DNA of 64,000 nt from Liolophura sinensis (GCF_032854445.1 NC_088300.1:5394001-5458000); one strand, 5' to 3'; shown: positions 1-12,654, counted from the stretch's first letter. Notes: generated by a model not told the origin, from the letters alone. A program made the numbers and translations.

Positions 1-568
1 AAACTAATCCTCAGTCACGTGTTGACTACAGCAATTCTCATCTACCATGGCCTCAAACTAATCCTCAATCACATGTTGATATCAGCAATTCTCATCTACC
101 AAGGACTCGAACTAATCCTCAATCACGTTTTGACTTCAGCAATTCTCATCTACCATGGCCTCAAACTAATCCTCAATCACAATCTGACTTCAGCATTTCT
201 CATCTACCATGGCCTCAAACTAATCCTCAATCACAATCTGACTTCAACAATTCTCATCTACCATGGCCTCAAACCAATCCTCAATCACAATCTGACTTCA
301 GCAATTCTCATCTACCATGGCCTCAAACTAATCCTCAATCACATGTTGATATCAGCAATTCTCATCTGCCACGGCTTCAAACTAATCCTCAATCGCCTGA
401 TGACTTCAGCAATTCTCATCTGCCATGGCCTCAAACTAATCCTCAATGGCCTGATGACTTCAGCAATTCTCATCTACCACGGCCTCAAACTAATCCTCAA
501 TCGCCTGATGACTTCAGCAATTCTCATCTGCCATGGCCTCAAACTAATCCTCAACCACCTGATGACTT
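1..568. repeat. 54-bp tandem array, about 10.5 copies, cut by the window edge
   Basis: Unit reads roughly CTCATCTACCATGGCCTCAA, then ACTAATCCTCAATCACAATC and TGACTTCAGCAATT. 54 is a multiple of three, so one plus-strand frame stays open for the whole array (18-residue period, core AILIYHGLKLILNH). Copies toward 370-560 form a variant group with TCGCCTGATGAC in place of TCACAATCTGAC. It sits upstream of, or in an intron of, the hydantoinase-like gene. Confidence 0.95.
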
Positions 569-836
569 CACCACACAATGATTCTGAAACACCACGTCAT
601 TTAAATAATCCTCAACAACCATTTACCTAATAAATCATCATTCACCACAGAATGATTCTGAAACACCATGTCATTTAAATAATCCTCAACAACCATTTAC
701 CTAATAAATCATCATTCACCACAGAATGATTCTGAAACACCACGTCATTTAAATAATCCTCAACAACCATTTACCTAATAAATCATCATTCACCACAGAA
801 TGATTCTGAAACACCATGTCATTTAAATAATCCTTA
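569..836. repeat. 74-bp tandem array, about 3.6 copies
   Basis: The motif ATTCTGAAACACCA recurs at 581, 655, 729 and 803, an exact 74-bp step, with copies almost identical. It follows the 54-bp array directly and shares its TCAA/AATCCTCAA vocabulary, suggesting derivation from it. Confidence 0.93.
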
Positions 837-1178
837 AATACTGCGAGTCCGGCACCACTTGGCCCAAATCCTTAAACACCACGTGGTCGAATTATTTCAG
901 GTTGTTATTCTCTATTGCGGTAAATCTCTGCCTCTGTTGTTTTCTGATTATGAGCTTTATAGTTTAAATTAGTTGTAAGTTTACGCCGAAGCCATTGCCA
1001 AGACAACAGATCGCTTCTTTATGATATAACCTTACACTCGACCAACGATTCCTACGCAATGTATCAACTGGTTTGAAAGAATATGATTTTCTTAACTAAG
1101 CAAAGCGACGGCAAAAATGAACACACAGTGCCGGTATTGCACTGACTGAGCACTATTGTATGTATCTTTCATTTTAAG
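837..1178. other. non-coding, probable intron of the hydantoinase-like gene
   Basis: Single-copy AT-rich sequence ending in TTTTAAG before the first recognised exon. No exon, promoter or RNA gene is visible here. Confidence 0.5.
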
Positions 1179-4100
1179 GTAGCAAATGCGATAGGAGCTG
1201 CAATATGCCAGGTGTCCAGCACCGTGGATTATGTGGTTAGCTTGACCAATCTAATCGGAGAAGACCGATTTGCAAAAGCGGTGTCTGCGGCAGAAAAGAG
1301 CGTGTCACCGGAAGATCCCGAACATCGGCGGACAGCGGCGGTGGAGCGAACAAAAACGACTCTGTTCGCTGAAGCAAAGAGCCTTGCCAAGAAACAAGCA
1401 ACAGAAAAGGCCAAGACAGAGATGGAAGCCTTAGGAGCTGATCCGTCTACACTACAGGTAAGTCACACTCTTCATTGCTCTCAGAGAAATGACCACGATT
1501 ATAGTTTTTTTTTTAAAAAAAAAATGCCATTCCATGCCCACCAACTATTAGTACCTTTCAGAAAAAAAATGCTTGCAAGCACCAAACCAAAAAGCACACC
1601 TTTGTTCATTATGGTAGTTAGGTCTATATACCATAATGTTAAACTAATTTTAATGTGATCTAATGTGTGAATTCTTATCAGATGTGAATTTCTCAATTAA
1701 TTTTTACATTTCAACACAATTTCAGCCATGTTTTATAAACATCCTTAATTGTATAAATGTTCAAAAGTGAGCGGTTACGCCCATGTTTTTGCAGAGACAT
1801 TTCTGCAAAGATATTTTCAAAGATATTCAAATGTATAGCTGTAAAGTCATTTTCATTTAATGAGTTTTATCTTGTAAGCTTTCAGAATTTAGGAACGCTT
1901 TTTAATAACCGGACAATATACTGTTCTCTTTTCCATCTTTCTTTTCTTCAATGTTCAGCTAGTCGAAGTCTTGGATGTCACCCTGGCTTACATCCCTGGT
2001 AATGCGTGTCGCATAAGGGTTAAAGTTGTAGGAGATCTTTCTCAGCGTGACTCTCAGCACAAAGCCGTGGAAGTCGGCACTTTGAAATTATCCGAAGAAG
2101 AGTTGTCTGCCTCTTTGGAATTGGGTAAATTGTTTTTTATATTCAAGTTTTATCTTATGCGTTGTAGCAGTATTCATTTACTTTTATTCAGTGTTTCAAT
2201 TTGTCTAAACCTTGTTATCACATTTAATAATACTAAGATAATATATTTTATTTAATGACGATACCCATACCTGTTTCAGACCAGCAAATGCAGAACACAA
2301 CAACAACTGGACAGAGTTTGGACCCTCTGGGTGGCATTATACCGTTTTTGGTTGATCCCAACAAGTACAAACCTAATGTGAACCCCTCTACCGGGGAATG
2401 GATCCTCTCAGAGTTTGATATGGACTGCATAGCTGTGGGCGCTGGTATTTTAGGATGCGGGGGTGGTGGTAATCCTCATCTTGGAAACCTCGTGGCCAAA
2501 CGAAAACTGCGAGAAGGGAAGACAGTGAGAGTGATATCAGTAGAAAGGTAGAACTGTGCATGAATTTAGGTTTCACCATCAAGGCATTTATTAATAAGGT
2601 ATTTAATGTCTCATTTAATGTCCATACTGGCTTCCTCTCTGGCCGTACGTGGAAAGGTTTGACGGCAACCTGCGGATGGTCGTGGCATAATGTTGGCCGC
2701 CGTCGTGAAATATTCTTGAGTACGGCGTAAAAAACCAATCAAATAAATAAAATCATTTAATATCTTCCTGATAGCATAATTTGGTTACTTCTGGAGATAT
2801 TTTGTTATGAACCGTCATCTTATCAGTCAATTTTTACGCAGCTTATTGGCGTGCTTTTAATGAGGTTTTCTCTGAGGAGAAAGATCGAGCCTTTTGACTA
2901 TTCCCTTCAGTATACCTCTGTCTACATATGTGTCTTGTGACTCAGGTGGTGAAATGCCTTAAATTACATTGAAATCTGAATGATTCGACATATTTTTTAA
3001 AGGTAGAGACAACTAAAAAGGAAGTCATCATCATGAGACACACTTATAAAATTGTTTTTAAAATACTTTTTAAAAACCTTCACGAATAGTTAAATGTGTT
3101 CAAATTTTAAATTGGGCTTTATCGACCACGTTTATGTTGTCAGACGTGAATTACGTGCCAGGAACTTTGTCACTTTCTCGCTCTGCAAACATTTTTGTGG
3201 CATTACATAATGTCCTCTAATACATATGATGGTGTTACAGAACGAAAGAAAAGGGATAATGCTGTGGCCAGCACTATCAATGTGCCATGACGACTTGGAA
3301 TTCATATATCTTGATTCATTCAATTCTATTTATGAAAATGTTTCAAAAACAATTAGAGAAGATATTTTTATGTACAGTTTTCAGCTCTATGTGTGTCGAT
3401 GTGGACATCCATGTTTTGTAGGTTTTGCCTTTAAATGAGTTATCAGCTAATTAAGCAATGATACGCTCAATGCCTAGATACCAGGACACAGCTTCCCCTG
3501 GCACAGCAGCCATGTTTGTGGGGTTTATTGGAGCTCCTGTAGTTCTCACTGAGAAGCTGGAGAGCGGACGGGAGCTGCCAATGGCGTTGGGCGCCATGGA
3601 AACGCTGCTCAAGATACAAGGCGATAGGGCCGCAGTTTTACAAGAACGTAAGAAAAGTAGCTTAATTATAAACAGAAAATCCATTTGTTGAACTAAGCCA
3701 GAGACATCATTCTGATAAAGGGTGTCTGTTCACTCATGTTATGTTACGTTTTTTCACTTTTCCACCTCTGCCAAGAGATTATTACTGATAAAGTCGTATA
3801 CTTGATTAACTTGAAAGGTTCCGGTTGCACTACAGCTGACAGGGATCCATGTAGAAAATAACGATAAAAATGCTTGTATAGGCCAAATATGTATGGCATG
3901 TGTTTTTCTAGACAGGATAAATTACACGCACAGCTGGAATTGGTACAATAGTGAGGCATGGTTCATAAAGAAAGCAAGCCCTAGCCCCGATGCCACGCTG
4001 ACAATAAGGGGTCTATATAGTTCTCAGGGTTGTCTCGCATGAAGTTCATGAAAATTCCGTCGCTCTCCGTACATATTACGAGTTTCGTGTCAGTAAGTGT

Positions 4101-7100
4101 CCACGCTGCTGTTAGAGCTGTTTGTGCAGTCTTCCATCAAGACGGAAAGGTCGGTGTTTTCCCTCTGGTACCAATGTTTCCTCCATCTATACACCACACT
4201 GCCTGCTCTTCTTGAGTATGGTGTTGAACTAAAATTAATTGGTCTCTACCCGACCTTGTTCTTGTGTTTCGGGTAGTGGTTGTCGAGTTTATTGTGAATG
4301 TGTGTTTAACGTGACAGCCAGAAAATCTATGTTGCACGTCGACTGGTGGAAAGAAAACGACATTGACCAGATGTGATTAGTGAATTTAATGAGTTCTCTA
4401 CAGAAAAAAGCCCCTGTATACATTCCAGTCGAAGACAACAACAATGCATAAAAACAGTGTTTTCTAGCGATCTAGATCTTCATGTCAAAGTTTTCCGTTT
4501 CGAGTATGTCTTGTCTGGCCATATCATTGCAGATGGTTGTGAAGTTCACAACACTGACCACATTACATGCTGTGACAACTTCCAGTCAATAACAGCGCTC
4601 ACTGTCGAGTCCTCAGAAGAAAACAAAGTGACAGCTCTGTTGTGTATTGAGATTGGTGGTTTTAATTCTGTGAAACCATTGATGTTAGGGGCGGAGATGT
4701 CACTTCCCGTGGTGGATTGCGACGGAATGGGTCGAGCTTTCCCGGAATTACAAGTATGGCTTTATTATGAAAATATTATTGTAAGAATACGGATGAAACA
4801 ATTTTTATAAAAATGAAACCGTTTATCATAAGGTAAAGTAGAGCAAACACTGTAAATTGTTTACGATATATTTCAGATGTTCACCCCCTTCATATATGGA
4901 CACAAACCGTGTCCTGCCAGCCTGGCAGACGATAAGGGCCGACAGGCTGTAGCTCTCCGCGCAGAGAGTCCGAAATACTTGGAAGACTATTTCCGTGGAA
5001 TCTGTGTAGATATGGGGTGATGTGATTGAAATCTTTTTAAATATACCCAGAATGTTGTGCAAAGTTTAGTTTCCACACATTTCTAGATTGCTTCTCGGGG
5101 CTGGTCAGTTTGACAAAATTGGGAATTGAGTAGAATTTTGTTTTTGCCCGGGACAAAAACCTTTTCAAATATCTCATAAATAATACCTTGAATTCCCGCA
5201 GCACAATACACCAAGAATATATGTGGGAACCAGCGTAGTGCTTTCTGTATAATATCTGACAGGATAAAACAGGTTGTTATAATTTTCCTATCTCTTAATT
5301 TTAATTACATTAAGAATGGAAATGATACATTGATTTCTGATACATATTTGTTACAGCATTCTCGCAAGTGTTATTTTGAATCTGTAGTATTTTCTCTTTA
5401 TTGTTCTTCTCGGTTTCCACCTACCACACTGCTGACAGCCTTCATATAAGTACAATATTCTCAAGTACAGCGTAAAACTGCAATCCAATGAATAAATTTA
5501 TTAATTGTCCCAGAGTTGTATTTTGCACCACGACTACGTCAAACACTAGGAAAAAGATAGAACTGGTGCTTCTGTTTGAAAATTAATGAAAGTGTTTAGT
5601 AATAGTTCGAGCAGTATCTAGAACAGTGTATGCCACCTAAACACATGTATCTTTCCATTTATTCATAGCTGTTCTGCGGCTATAACCATAAACGTGCTCA
5701 ACCCGACGGACTTGTCCTCGATGGTGGTTCATGGGTCCATTAGCCGGGCTTGGCACCTCGGTCTTGCCGTCCTTCAGTCCAGGGCTAACCATACCTCTCC
5801 AATAACAGCAATCACCGACCAACTGAACGGCCAACTCCTCGTCACAGGAAAGGTCAGATCGGTGGAAATAAATTTTGTCCTGAGATCTGTTTGATAGGTT
5901 ACTGAAGTTGTCGCTAGGAACCTTATCTGTACCAGTAAAGCAGTTTAGTTTTCAGACTGACCAGGATATTCATGCCCAATTGCTACTGTAAAGTTTGCAT
6001 ATTACAGTTGTAAAGTTAGTTCATTCCGTCTGTAAAAGTTGCTGGTTTCTGTGGTAAAATCTATGTATGCTTACCACAAAGATTCACATTTGTGCTGGTA
6101 AAATGTTTACATTCGAAAAGCTACTAATAGATAAACTAAAGCATAACGGCAATGCGGAGGGCGAAGACATCCATCTTTTATAGACATAGGATTGTCAAAC
6201 TGGAAAAAAGAGATGACGACGCTAGTATTACTTTGTTGAACTCACAATGGTGGAATGTTTTCATCTAAACTGTCGGTAATACATTTCAGATTTGTGACGT
6301 AAGTCGTGAGGTGACAGGCGGATTTAATCGTGGGGTTATGGTCATCGAGGGTCTAGGGGAATACGCAGGACAGGAAGTGGCCATTGACTTTCAGAATGAA
6401 AACCTTGTCGCTAGATCAAAGCATGATAACACGGTAGGTGTTACTAGTCACCACGAATAATCATGTCTGTAAGGTTTTAAGGAAACTTTGTACTTGTGTG
6501 GACGATATCGGCGTGTTGTTCAGTACCATATTCTTACTCGCTTTAAACCAGCACCGATGGCACAGTTGGTAGAGCGTCAGCTTCGGATGCGGTAGATCCA
6601 GGGTCAATCCTGGGTCGGGTTAAACCTAAGACCTTAAAAAGAGGAAGTTGTCAGAGCGTCCGTCTCGCAAATCAAGAGTGTCCGCGGCACAGCAGGGTTC
6701 AATTTTCAGTCAGGTCAGAATTCATACATCCGGTCGATTCGGTGTCAGTGGTTGAGACGTCATGTATTCATGTCTTTGACAAGATATCTCAGTGAAAGTA
6801 GAACTGGTTTAAAGAAAGGTTTAACCCTGCAAACGAACAAACCACTGTTTTAACTAACTTGAAGAGGAGTATATATCACCTTGGTTTCATCGAAATGGAT
6901 TTCATTTGCTGTGGATGAAATCCATTGTTACGGTCTAATGACTGTAGGTAATACCCCTACAGAACACATGCATGAGATTAGTTGTTAATCCTTTGTGCCC
7001 TGACATTGTGTCCCCACAGATTCTGGCCTGTACCCCGGACCTGATCACTTGCGTGGACGCGGAGAGCGGAGAACCGGTCACAACCGAAGATATCCGATTC

Positions 7101-7253
7101 GGTCTCCGAGTGTCAGTCCTTGTTCTTCCGAGTTGTCCGGAAATGACATCACCGGAAGCTCTTAGTGTTGTAGGACCGCATGCTTTTGGTTACACTGACG
7201 TCGTATATAAACCCGTTGGTCGATTCATCAAGCCAAAACCGGTTCCACAGTAG
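1179..7253 (+). CDS. hydantoinase/oxoprolinase-like protein with C-terminal S-Me-THD (DUF917) module, 5'-truncated
   Basis: Nine exons join in phase to give 601 residues and a stop: 1179-1457, 1959-2124, 2280-2547, 3478-3647, 4533-4753, 4877-5016, 5669-5852, 6290-6433 and 7020-7253. Every intron starts GT and ends AG. The first visible exon opens with VANAIGAAICQVSSTVDYVV, typical of the C-terminal end of a hydantoinase A/oxoprolinase domain. A charged helical linker follows. From about residue 150 comes a DUF917/S-Me-THD-type module, with GAGILGCGGGGNPHLGN, IEIGGFNSVKPL, LPVVDCDGMGRAFPEL and GCSAAITINVL as its best-conserved pieces. In bacteria and fungi such fusions run to roughly 900-1000 residues, so about 400 residues including the nucleotide-binding half should lie left of the window. 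Known relatives hydrolyse cyclic amides with ATP; the substrate here is unknown. Introns and an AATAAA after the stop mark it as a resident animal gene. A transferred origin is possible but not shown. Confidence 0.88.
2620..2752 (+). mobile_element. SINE 3' part (molluscan tRNA-SINE family), intron 3
   Basis: Contains TTCCTCTCTGGCCGTACGTG, CAACCTGCGGATGGTCGTGG and the tail GAAATATTCTTGAGTACGGC, ending AATCAAATAAATAAA. The same tail recurs at about ten other places in the window. The tRNA-like head is missing. Confidence 0.8.
5405..5505 (+). mobile_element. SINE tail fragment, intron 6
   Basis: CGGTTTCCACCTACCACACT, CATATAAGTACAATATTCTC and AAGTACAGCGTAAAACTGCA, ending CAATGAATAAATTTA, are a diverged copy of the family tail. 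Confidence 0.7.
6549..6810 (+). mobile_element. tRNA-derived SINE with promoter head, intron 8
   Basis: The head GCACCGATGGCACAGTTGGT then AGAGCGTCAGC carries a Pol III A box, and CCAGGGTCAATCCTGG a B box. The body continues GGGTCGGGTTAAACCTAAGA and CCTTAAAAAGAGG, typical of long members of the family; the 3' portion is strongly diverged. It is not a functional tRNA: the anticodon arm does not pair well and body sequence follows at once. Confidence 0.75.
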
Positions 7254-7369
7254 TCAAATTCCTATTGCGAGCGGTTTGTGACGGGGGTGCCGATTTCGAA
7301 GCCGCTGGATGTAAATTATAAGTCATTCATTCAAGAACTCCCCAATAATCCAAACACAGAGGCATCTTG

Positions 7370-7375
7370 AATAAA
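7370..7375 (+). promoter_or_regulatory. AATAAA polyadenylation signal of the hydantoinase-like gene
   Basis: A canonical AATAAA lies 117 bases after the TAG stop at 7251-7253. It is the first good signal downstream and fits a short 3' UTR. Confidence 0.6.
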
Positions 7376-8044
7376 AAGAATTTGTATTCAACTTGAAATC
7401 GTCTTCCTCGTCAAGGTGAATGGAAATTTCTTGTCTGTTTTTTGATTTTTCGTAATTTGAATGCTTTCTCTTCTATTTTAATACTTGTAAATTTCTGTTT
7501 GTTTTAAATAATGCGTTTAACAAAACGCGAAGAGATATTTTTTTTTTGTGTTGTATGCTTTACTGGTGTTGCTTTGGGTATGCTGTCATGTTACCGTTGT
7601 CCAGACTGTTAAAATTCTATGTAAAGGTTTACACATTTGTGTACAACCTTTAAATATTTTTGTAACTGTGTGCTTAATTCAGTAAACGTTTTAAACTCAT
7701 ACTGCTTTCGAAACTATACGTTGTTTATGACTGTAAAAGCCTTGCAGTTCTCAACGTAGATAATAGCTGCGACATCACGCAAACGATTTCTCTTGCCCGT
7801 TATGTGAATAGCCTATGGTAGAAAGTCAGGATGTCATACAGAGTATTTCAAAGATCTGCTCGTCGCAGTTCAAAATATTGTTTCTAATCTAAAGGAGTCC
7901 AGATCTAGCGCGATCATTTATTGCTTCAAGTATGCAGTGATGTGATTTACGGGACAAAAATTGTCGGAGACTTTTTATTTTATATAAAATGGTCTGTGTC
8001 TGGGTTTATTAACTGCGATTAGCAGCTCTGCAAGCGGACCAGCC
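7376..8044. other. 3' flank of the hydantoinase-like gene, nothing else seen
   Basis: AT-rich unique sequence between the poly(A) signal and the 28-bp minisatellite. No coding or RNA gene was recognised. Confidence 0.5.
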
Positions 8045-10025
8045 TGCGTGTGTGTCTGCATGTCGGCCAGTGTGTGTGTGTATGTCTATCTGTCGGTCAG
8101 TCTAAATGTGTGTCTATCTGTCGGTCAATCTACATGTGTGTCAGCCTGTGGGTCAGTCTACATGTGTGTCTACCTGTCAGTCAGGCTGCGTGTGTGTCTC
8201 CCTGTCAGTCAGTCTGCATGTTTGTCTACCTGTCAGTCAGTCTGCATGTTTTTCTGCCTGTCAGTCAGTGTGCATGTGTGTGTGCCTGTCGGTCAGTATG
8301 CATAAGTCTGCAGGTTTTTCTCCCTGTCGGTCAGTCAGCATGCTGTCGGCTTGTCTGTCAGTCTGCATGTTTGTCTGACTGTCTGTCAGTCTGCTAGATT
8401 GTCTGCCAGTCGGCCAGTCTGCGTGTTTGTCTGCCTGTCGGTCAGTCTGCATGTGTGTCTACTTGTCGGTCAGTCTGCATGTTTGTCTGCCTGTCAGTCT
8501 GTCTGCATGTTTGTTTTCCTGTCGGTCAGTCTGCATGTGTGTGTGCCTGTCAGTCAGTCTGCATGTTTGTCTGTTTATCAGTCAGTCTGCATGTTTGCTT
8601 GCCTGTCAGTCAGTCTGCATGTGTGTCTGTCTGTCTGTACGTCAATCTGCATGTGTGTGTGTGCCTGTCGATCAACTTGTATGTGTGTCTGCCTGTTGGT
8701 CAGTCTGCATGTTTGTCTGCTTGTCAGTCAGTCTGCATGTTTGTCTGCTTGGCAGTCAGTCTGCATGTGTGCCGGACGGTCAGTCAGTCTGCATGTGTGT
8801 CTGTCTGTATGTCAGTCTGCATATGTGCCTGCCTGTCAGTCAGCCTTCAGGTCTGTCTGTCTGTTGGTCAGCCTGCACGTTTGTCTGCCTCTCGGTCAGT
8901 CTGCATGTGTGCCTGACTGTCAGTCAGTCTGCATGTTTGCCTACTTGTTTGTACGTCTGTTTGTACGTCAGTCTGCATATATGTGTGCCTGTCGATCAGC
9001 CTGTATGTGTGTCTGCCTGCCCGTCAGTCTGCATGTGTGTCTGCCTGTCAATGAACGTGCATGTGAGTCTGCTTATCAGTCAGTCTGCATGTGTATCTGC
9101 CTGTCCGTCAGTGTGCATGTGTGTCTGCCTGTTGGTCAGTCTGTATGTAGTGTCTCCCTGTCGGTCAGTCTGCATGTTTGTCTGCCTGTCAGTCAGCCTG
9201 CATGTGTGTCTGCCTGTCGGTCAGTCTGCATGTTTGTCTGCCTGTCGTCAGTCTGCATGAGTCTGCATGTTTGTGTGCTTGTCAGGCAGTTTGCATGTGT
9301 GCCTGACGGTAGGTCAGTCTGCATGTTTGTCTGTCTGTATGTCAGTCTGCATGTGTGTGTGCCTGTCAGTCAGTTTGCATGTTTGTCTCCCTGGCGGTCA
9401 GTCTGCATGTGTGTCTGCCTGTCAGTCAGACTATAGGTCTGTCTGTCTGTTGGTCAGTCTGCACGTTTGTCTGCCTCTCGGTCAGTCTGCATGTTTGTCT
9501 CCTTGTCAGTCAGTCTGCATGTGTGCCTGACTGTCAGTCGGTCTGCATATGTGCCTACTTGTCAATCTGCATGTTTGTCTGCCCGTCGGTCAGCCTGCAG
9601 GTGTGTCTGCTTGCCGGTTAGTCTGCATTTGTGTCTGCCTGTCGGTCAGCCTGTATGTGTGTCTGCCTGTCCGTCAGTCTGCATGTGTGTCTGCCTGTCA
9701 GTGAATTTGCATGTGTGTCTGCTTATCAGTCAGTGTGCATGTGTATCTGCCTGTCCGTCAGTGTGCATGTGTGTCTGCCTGTTGGTCAGTCTGTATGTAT
9801 GTTTCCCGGTCGGTCAGTCTGCATGTTTGTCTGCCTGTCAGTCAGTCTGCATGTGTGTCTGCCTGTTGGTCAGTCTGCATGTGTGTCTGCCTGTCGTCAG
9901 TCCGCATGAGTCTGCATGTTTGTCTGCTTGTCAGTCAGTCTGCATGTGTGTGTGGCTGTCGGTCAGACTGCATGTTTGTCTCCCTGTCGGTCACTCCGCA
10001 TGTGTGCCTGACTGCCGGTCAGTTC
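8045..10025. repeat. 28-bp minisatellite, about 70 copies, with higher-order duplication
   Basis: Unit is close to GTCAGTCTGCATGTGTGTCT then GCCTGTCG. Anchors at 8441 and 8469 give the 28-bp step. The unit has no plus-strand stop in any frame and is not a multiple of three, so overlapping Cys/Ser/Val-rich frames of up to 361 codons run through all three forward frames with a 28-residue period. These frames are not genes. The block at 9001-9260 is repeated about 650 bp later at 9651-9910, including the rare variant units. Confidence 0.96.
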
Positions 10026-11789
10026 AGTTTGTGACATCCTGTCTGTCAATATTGTGCAGTTTATAACCTTGTTGACATGCTGTATTTTAACATGGGGACT
10101 GAGTGCCAGGACAACCTACACTTTTGCGGGATCTTGTAAATACTGCGAACTGACTCTTGTCTCTAAAGTATATTATTGTAATGTGATTGGTCATCGTAAC
10201 AGTAATTGTTGTTTCAAGCCGTCTGGCACGAATCTCCGTACCAAATATAATGAGTCCATGTGGGGTTTATGGCTCAAGCCGTCCTTGGCAGTCCGTTGAG
10301 ATGCAGTTGTAAGGTTGATGATATCGCCATGTTCCCTGCGTCTGAGTAAGCTTCTGGTTTTATCGTTATCTTCCCTAAATTCCTAATCCTACCGGGGGAC
10401 AAAAATGCTCATGATCCTTCCACCACCGACTAGACAGACATTCAGTTTGGACAAGAGAATTATCGGGTCTCTGTCAGTTTACACAAGTATCGCGATATTG
10501 TGTTTCTAGGCGACCACAGACTCGAAAGTACTTGGGGTGATAGATCTGGCTTCAGCCTTTGGCGTTTTATGTAATTATCGACATGTAATCATCGATTGTA
10601 GCACCGCTTTTTCTGGACAGATTTGTGCCGCTATTGCTTTTAAATGTGTCCCTAGACTCATGTAAGCCATATAATCCCGGACTAATTAGTTTATTCAGTC
10701 TAGAACGCTGGAGCATTTCTTTCGACAGTTGTCACATGTTCGTGTCACACAATGCACATGTGCCTCTTCTGGTCAACATAAACCCTTGTAATCTTCAGTG
10801 TGAATAGTGAGTCGGTATAGTAAACACGATTCAGTTGCCATTCAACGGTACCTCGACATATACTGACCATGTGAAATTGTGTTTTAATGAAGTTGCATCA
10901 GAGATAAACCTTTGCCAGTGATTTATGTTGTGACGGGACTAGACAATGATTATCTACCTTCCTTATGCATATATATGTCTTCCTTATACATATATAATAG
11001 TTATTTGACTCGTCATAAAGTATATATGTATTTTAATAAAAACCTTCATAATAGAAGACTGTTGCGGCCTTAAGCACTCGATATGTCATGTGTCCTTGTA
11101 CAAAGGCCTCTGCATGTACAGGTTCGAGCTGTATTGCTGTTGTATTTCTGACATTCAAATCGATGGTGACATTTCTTTCTATCGAATAGTGTGTACATTT
11201 ACTAGTATTCATAATGCCAAAGAGCAATCTCAGAAAATGGCCGTGTATAAAATATTGGTACCTGAGGCTTTTCCAAACACTTATGAACTGTGACATTTAC
11301 GTACACCTCAGCACACCAGGCACCAAGTATCTTGGCGCTATTGTTAACGCACGATTTGTGTCAAATCTGTGCACTTTTTACTGGCGTCATATTGTTTGTT
11401 AAAATCTGTTGTCCCAAGAGTAACTTCCGAGTTGATCAGAACCAGTACAGTCGTGAACTCTTTTTTGCTTGATCAACTCAGCTGGTCGACCATTAAATCT
11501 GTTTTTATTATGAAGGTTAATGGGCCAAAGTTTTGTACACCACTTCCCGTAGCCATCTGTATGAAGCTTGGACGAATGCCATTGAGAAATGGTCGTTTAA
11601 ATTCCACTTTACGGTCCCCAGTAAATTAGTGCACAGGGTTTAAAACCTGTCTGGGTATTGTGGATTTGCTTCCAATCAATGGGAAAGTTTTCATGACACG
11701 TAATGACGTGACCTGTAAAACATTTGATTCCTTTGTCCGCGGCAGAACATTGGAGTAGTTGAGCACAAGTGATGGGTAGTACATGCCGC
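10026..11789. other. intergenic, no supported gene
   Basis: Unique AT-rich sequence. An 81-codon frame at 10054-10299 begins with a short hydrophobic stretch and has several Cys, but no family is recognised and no splice context supports it. Confidence 0.45.
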
Positions 11790-12056
11790 TCGGACCGAGA
11801 ACACAAGTGATATGTCCCTCCAACCGAGATCATAATTGATATGTCCCTCGGATCGAGAACACATGTGATATGTCCCTCGGACCGCGAACACATGTGATAT
11901 GTCCCTCGGACCGCGAACACATGTGATATGTCCCTCGGACCGCGAACACAAGTGATATGTCCCTCGGACCGCGAACACATGTGATATGTCCCTCGGACCG
12001 CGAACACAGGTGATATGTCCCTCGGACCGCGAACACATGTGATATGTCCCTCGGAA
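11790..12056. repeat. 29-bp minisatellite, about 9 copies
   Basis: Unit ATATGTCCCTCGGACCGCGA then ACACATGTG; the anchor ACCGCGAACA at 11881 and 11910 shows the 29-bp step. The central copies are nearly identical and the copies at 11790-11860 are diverged. The minus-strand frames through it (period 29 residues) are repeat artefacts. Confidence 0.94.
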
Positions 12057-12654
12057 AACACTCCAGGCAATTCATCACATTTGGTAGTTACCGCCATTAT
12101 TACATAGGTGAAAGCAGACTCTTGTGAGCGAATATAAGGTGTATATTCTCAACACAATGGAAGTGTTACACACGCATGGACTAACTGGCGTTAAGATTCA
12201 GTTATACGGTAATCAATCATTTAATCAATTAATGTCTACAGTTTTTTTTTACTTGTATACATGTTAACGGAGATCATAAGTGTCCAGTGCAAGGAATTTC
12301 CTCATCTAAGTTTTATAGCAGGTGCACGAGCCGACAGACAGACAGATCACTTATCACTAGAAATTCTTGTCAATCCTTTAAATGCATACAAAATTTCCAA
12401 AATTGATTTTGGATTAAAACCTACTGCCATAATTAACAATAGCTACAGTGGATAGGGTGAGTGTTGATTCAACTTACTCCACTTTATGGAGTTGTGTTTT
12501 TTAGCGTGCAGCACTTTCGTTACACGAGCGAGTGAATCTAGCGTCGAGTTCGTTCCATTTCCGAAAACAGCCACGGCTGTTGATTCCAGTGAGGAAGTTT
12601 TCTCCGTACTTGGCGAGGTGCATTGACTTCTTCGGGATCAGCCTTATTTCGTGC

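Noticed and set aside
19-630. 203-codon frame with an 18-residue repeat
   Set aside because: It is a 54-bp tandem array whose length is a multiple of three; the frame ends where the array ends.
8048-10066. Long Cys/Ser/Val-rich open frames (up to 361 codons) in all three forward frames
   Set aside because: They are the same 28-bp minisatellite read in three frames. The period is 28 residues in each, with no start context, splice sites or flanking domain.
10054-10299. 81-codon frame with hydrophobic start and several Cys
   Set aside because: It begins at the minisatellite edge, and no family, Kozak context or exon boundary supports a secreted peptide.
11609-12097. Minus-strand frames of 65-162 codons with a repeat around RDISHVFAVRGTYHMCSR
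   Set aside because: They are readings of the 29-bp minisatellite in different frames.
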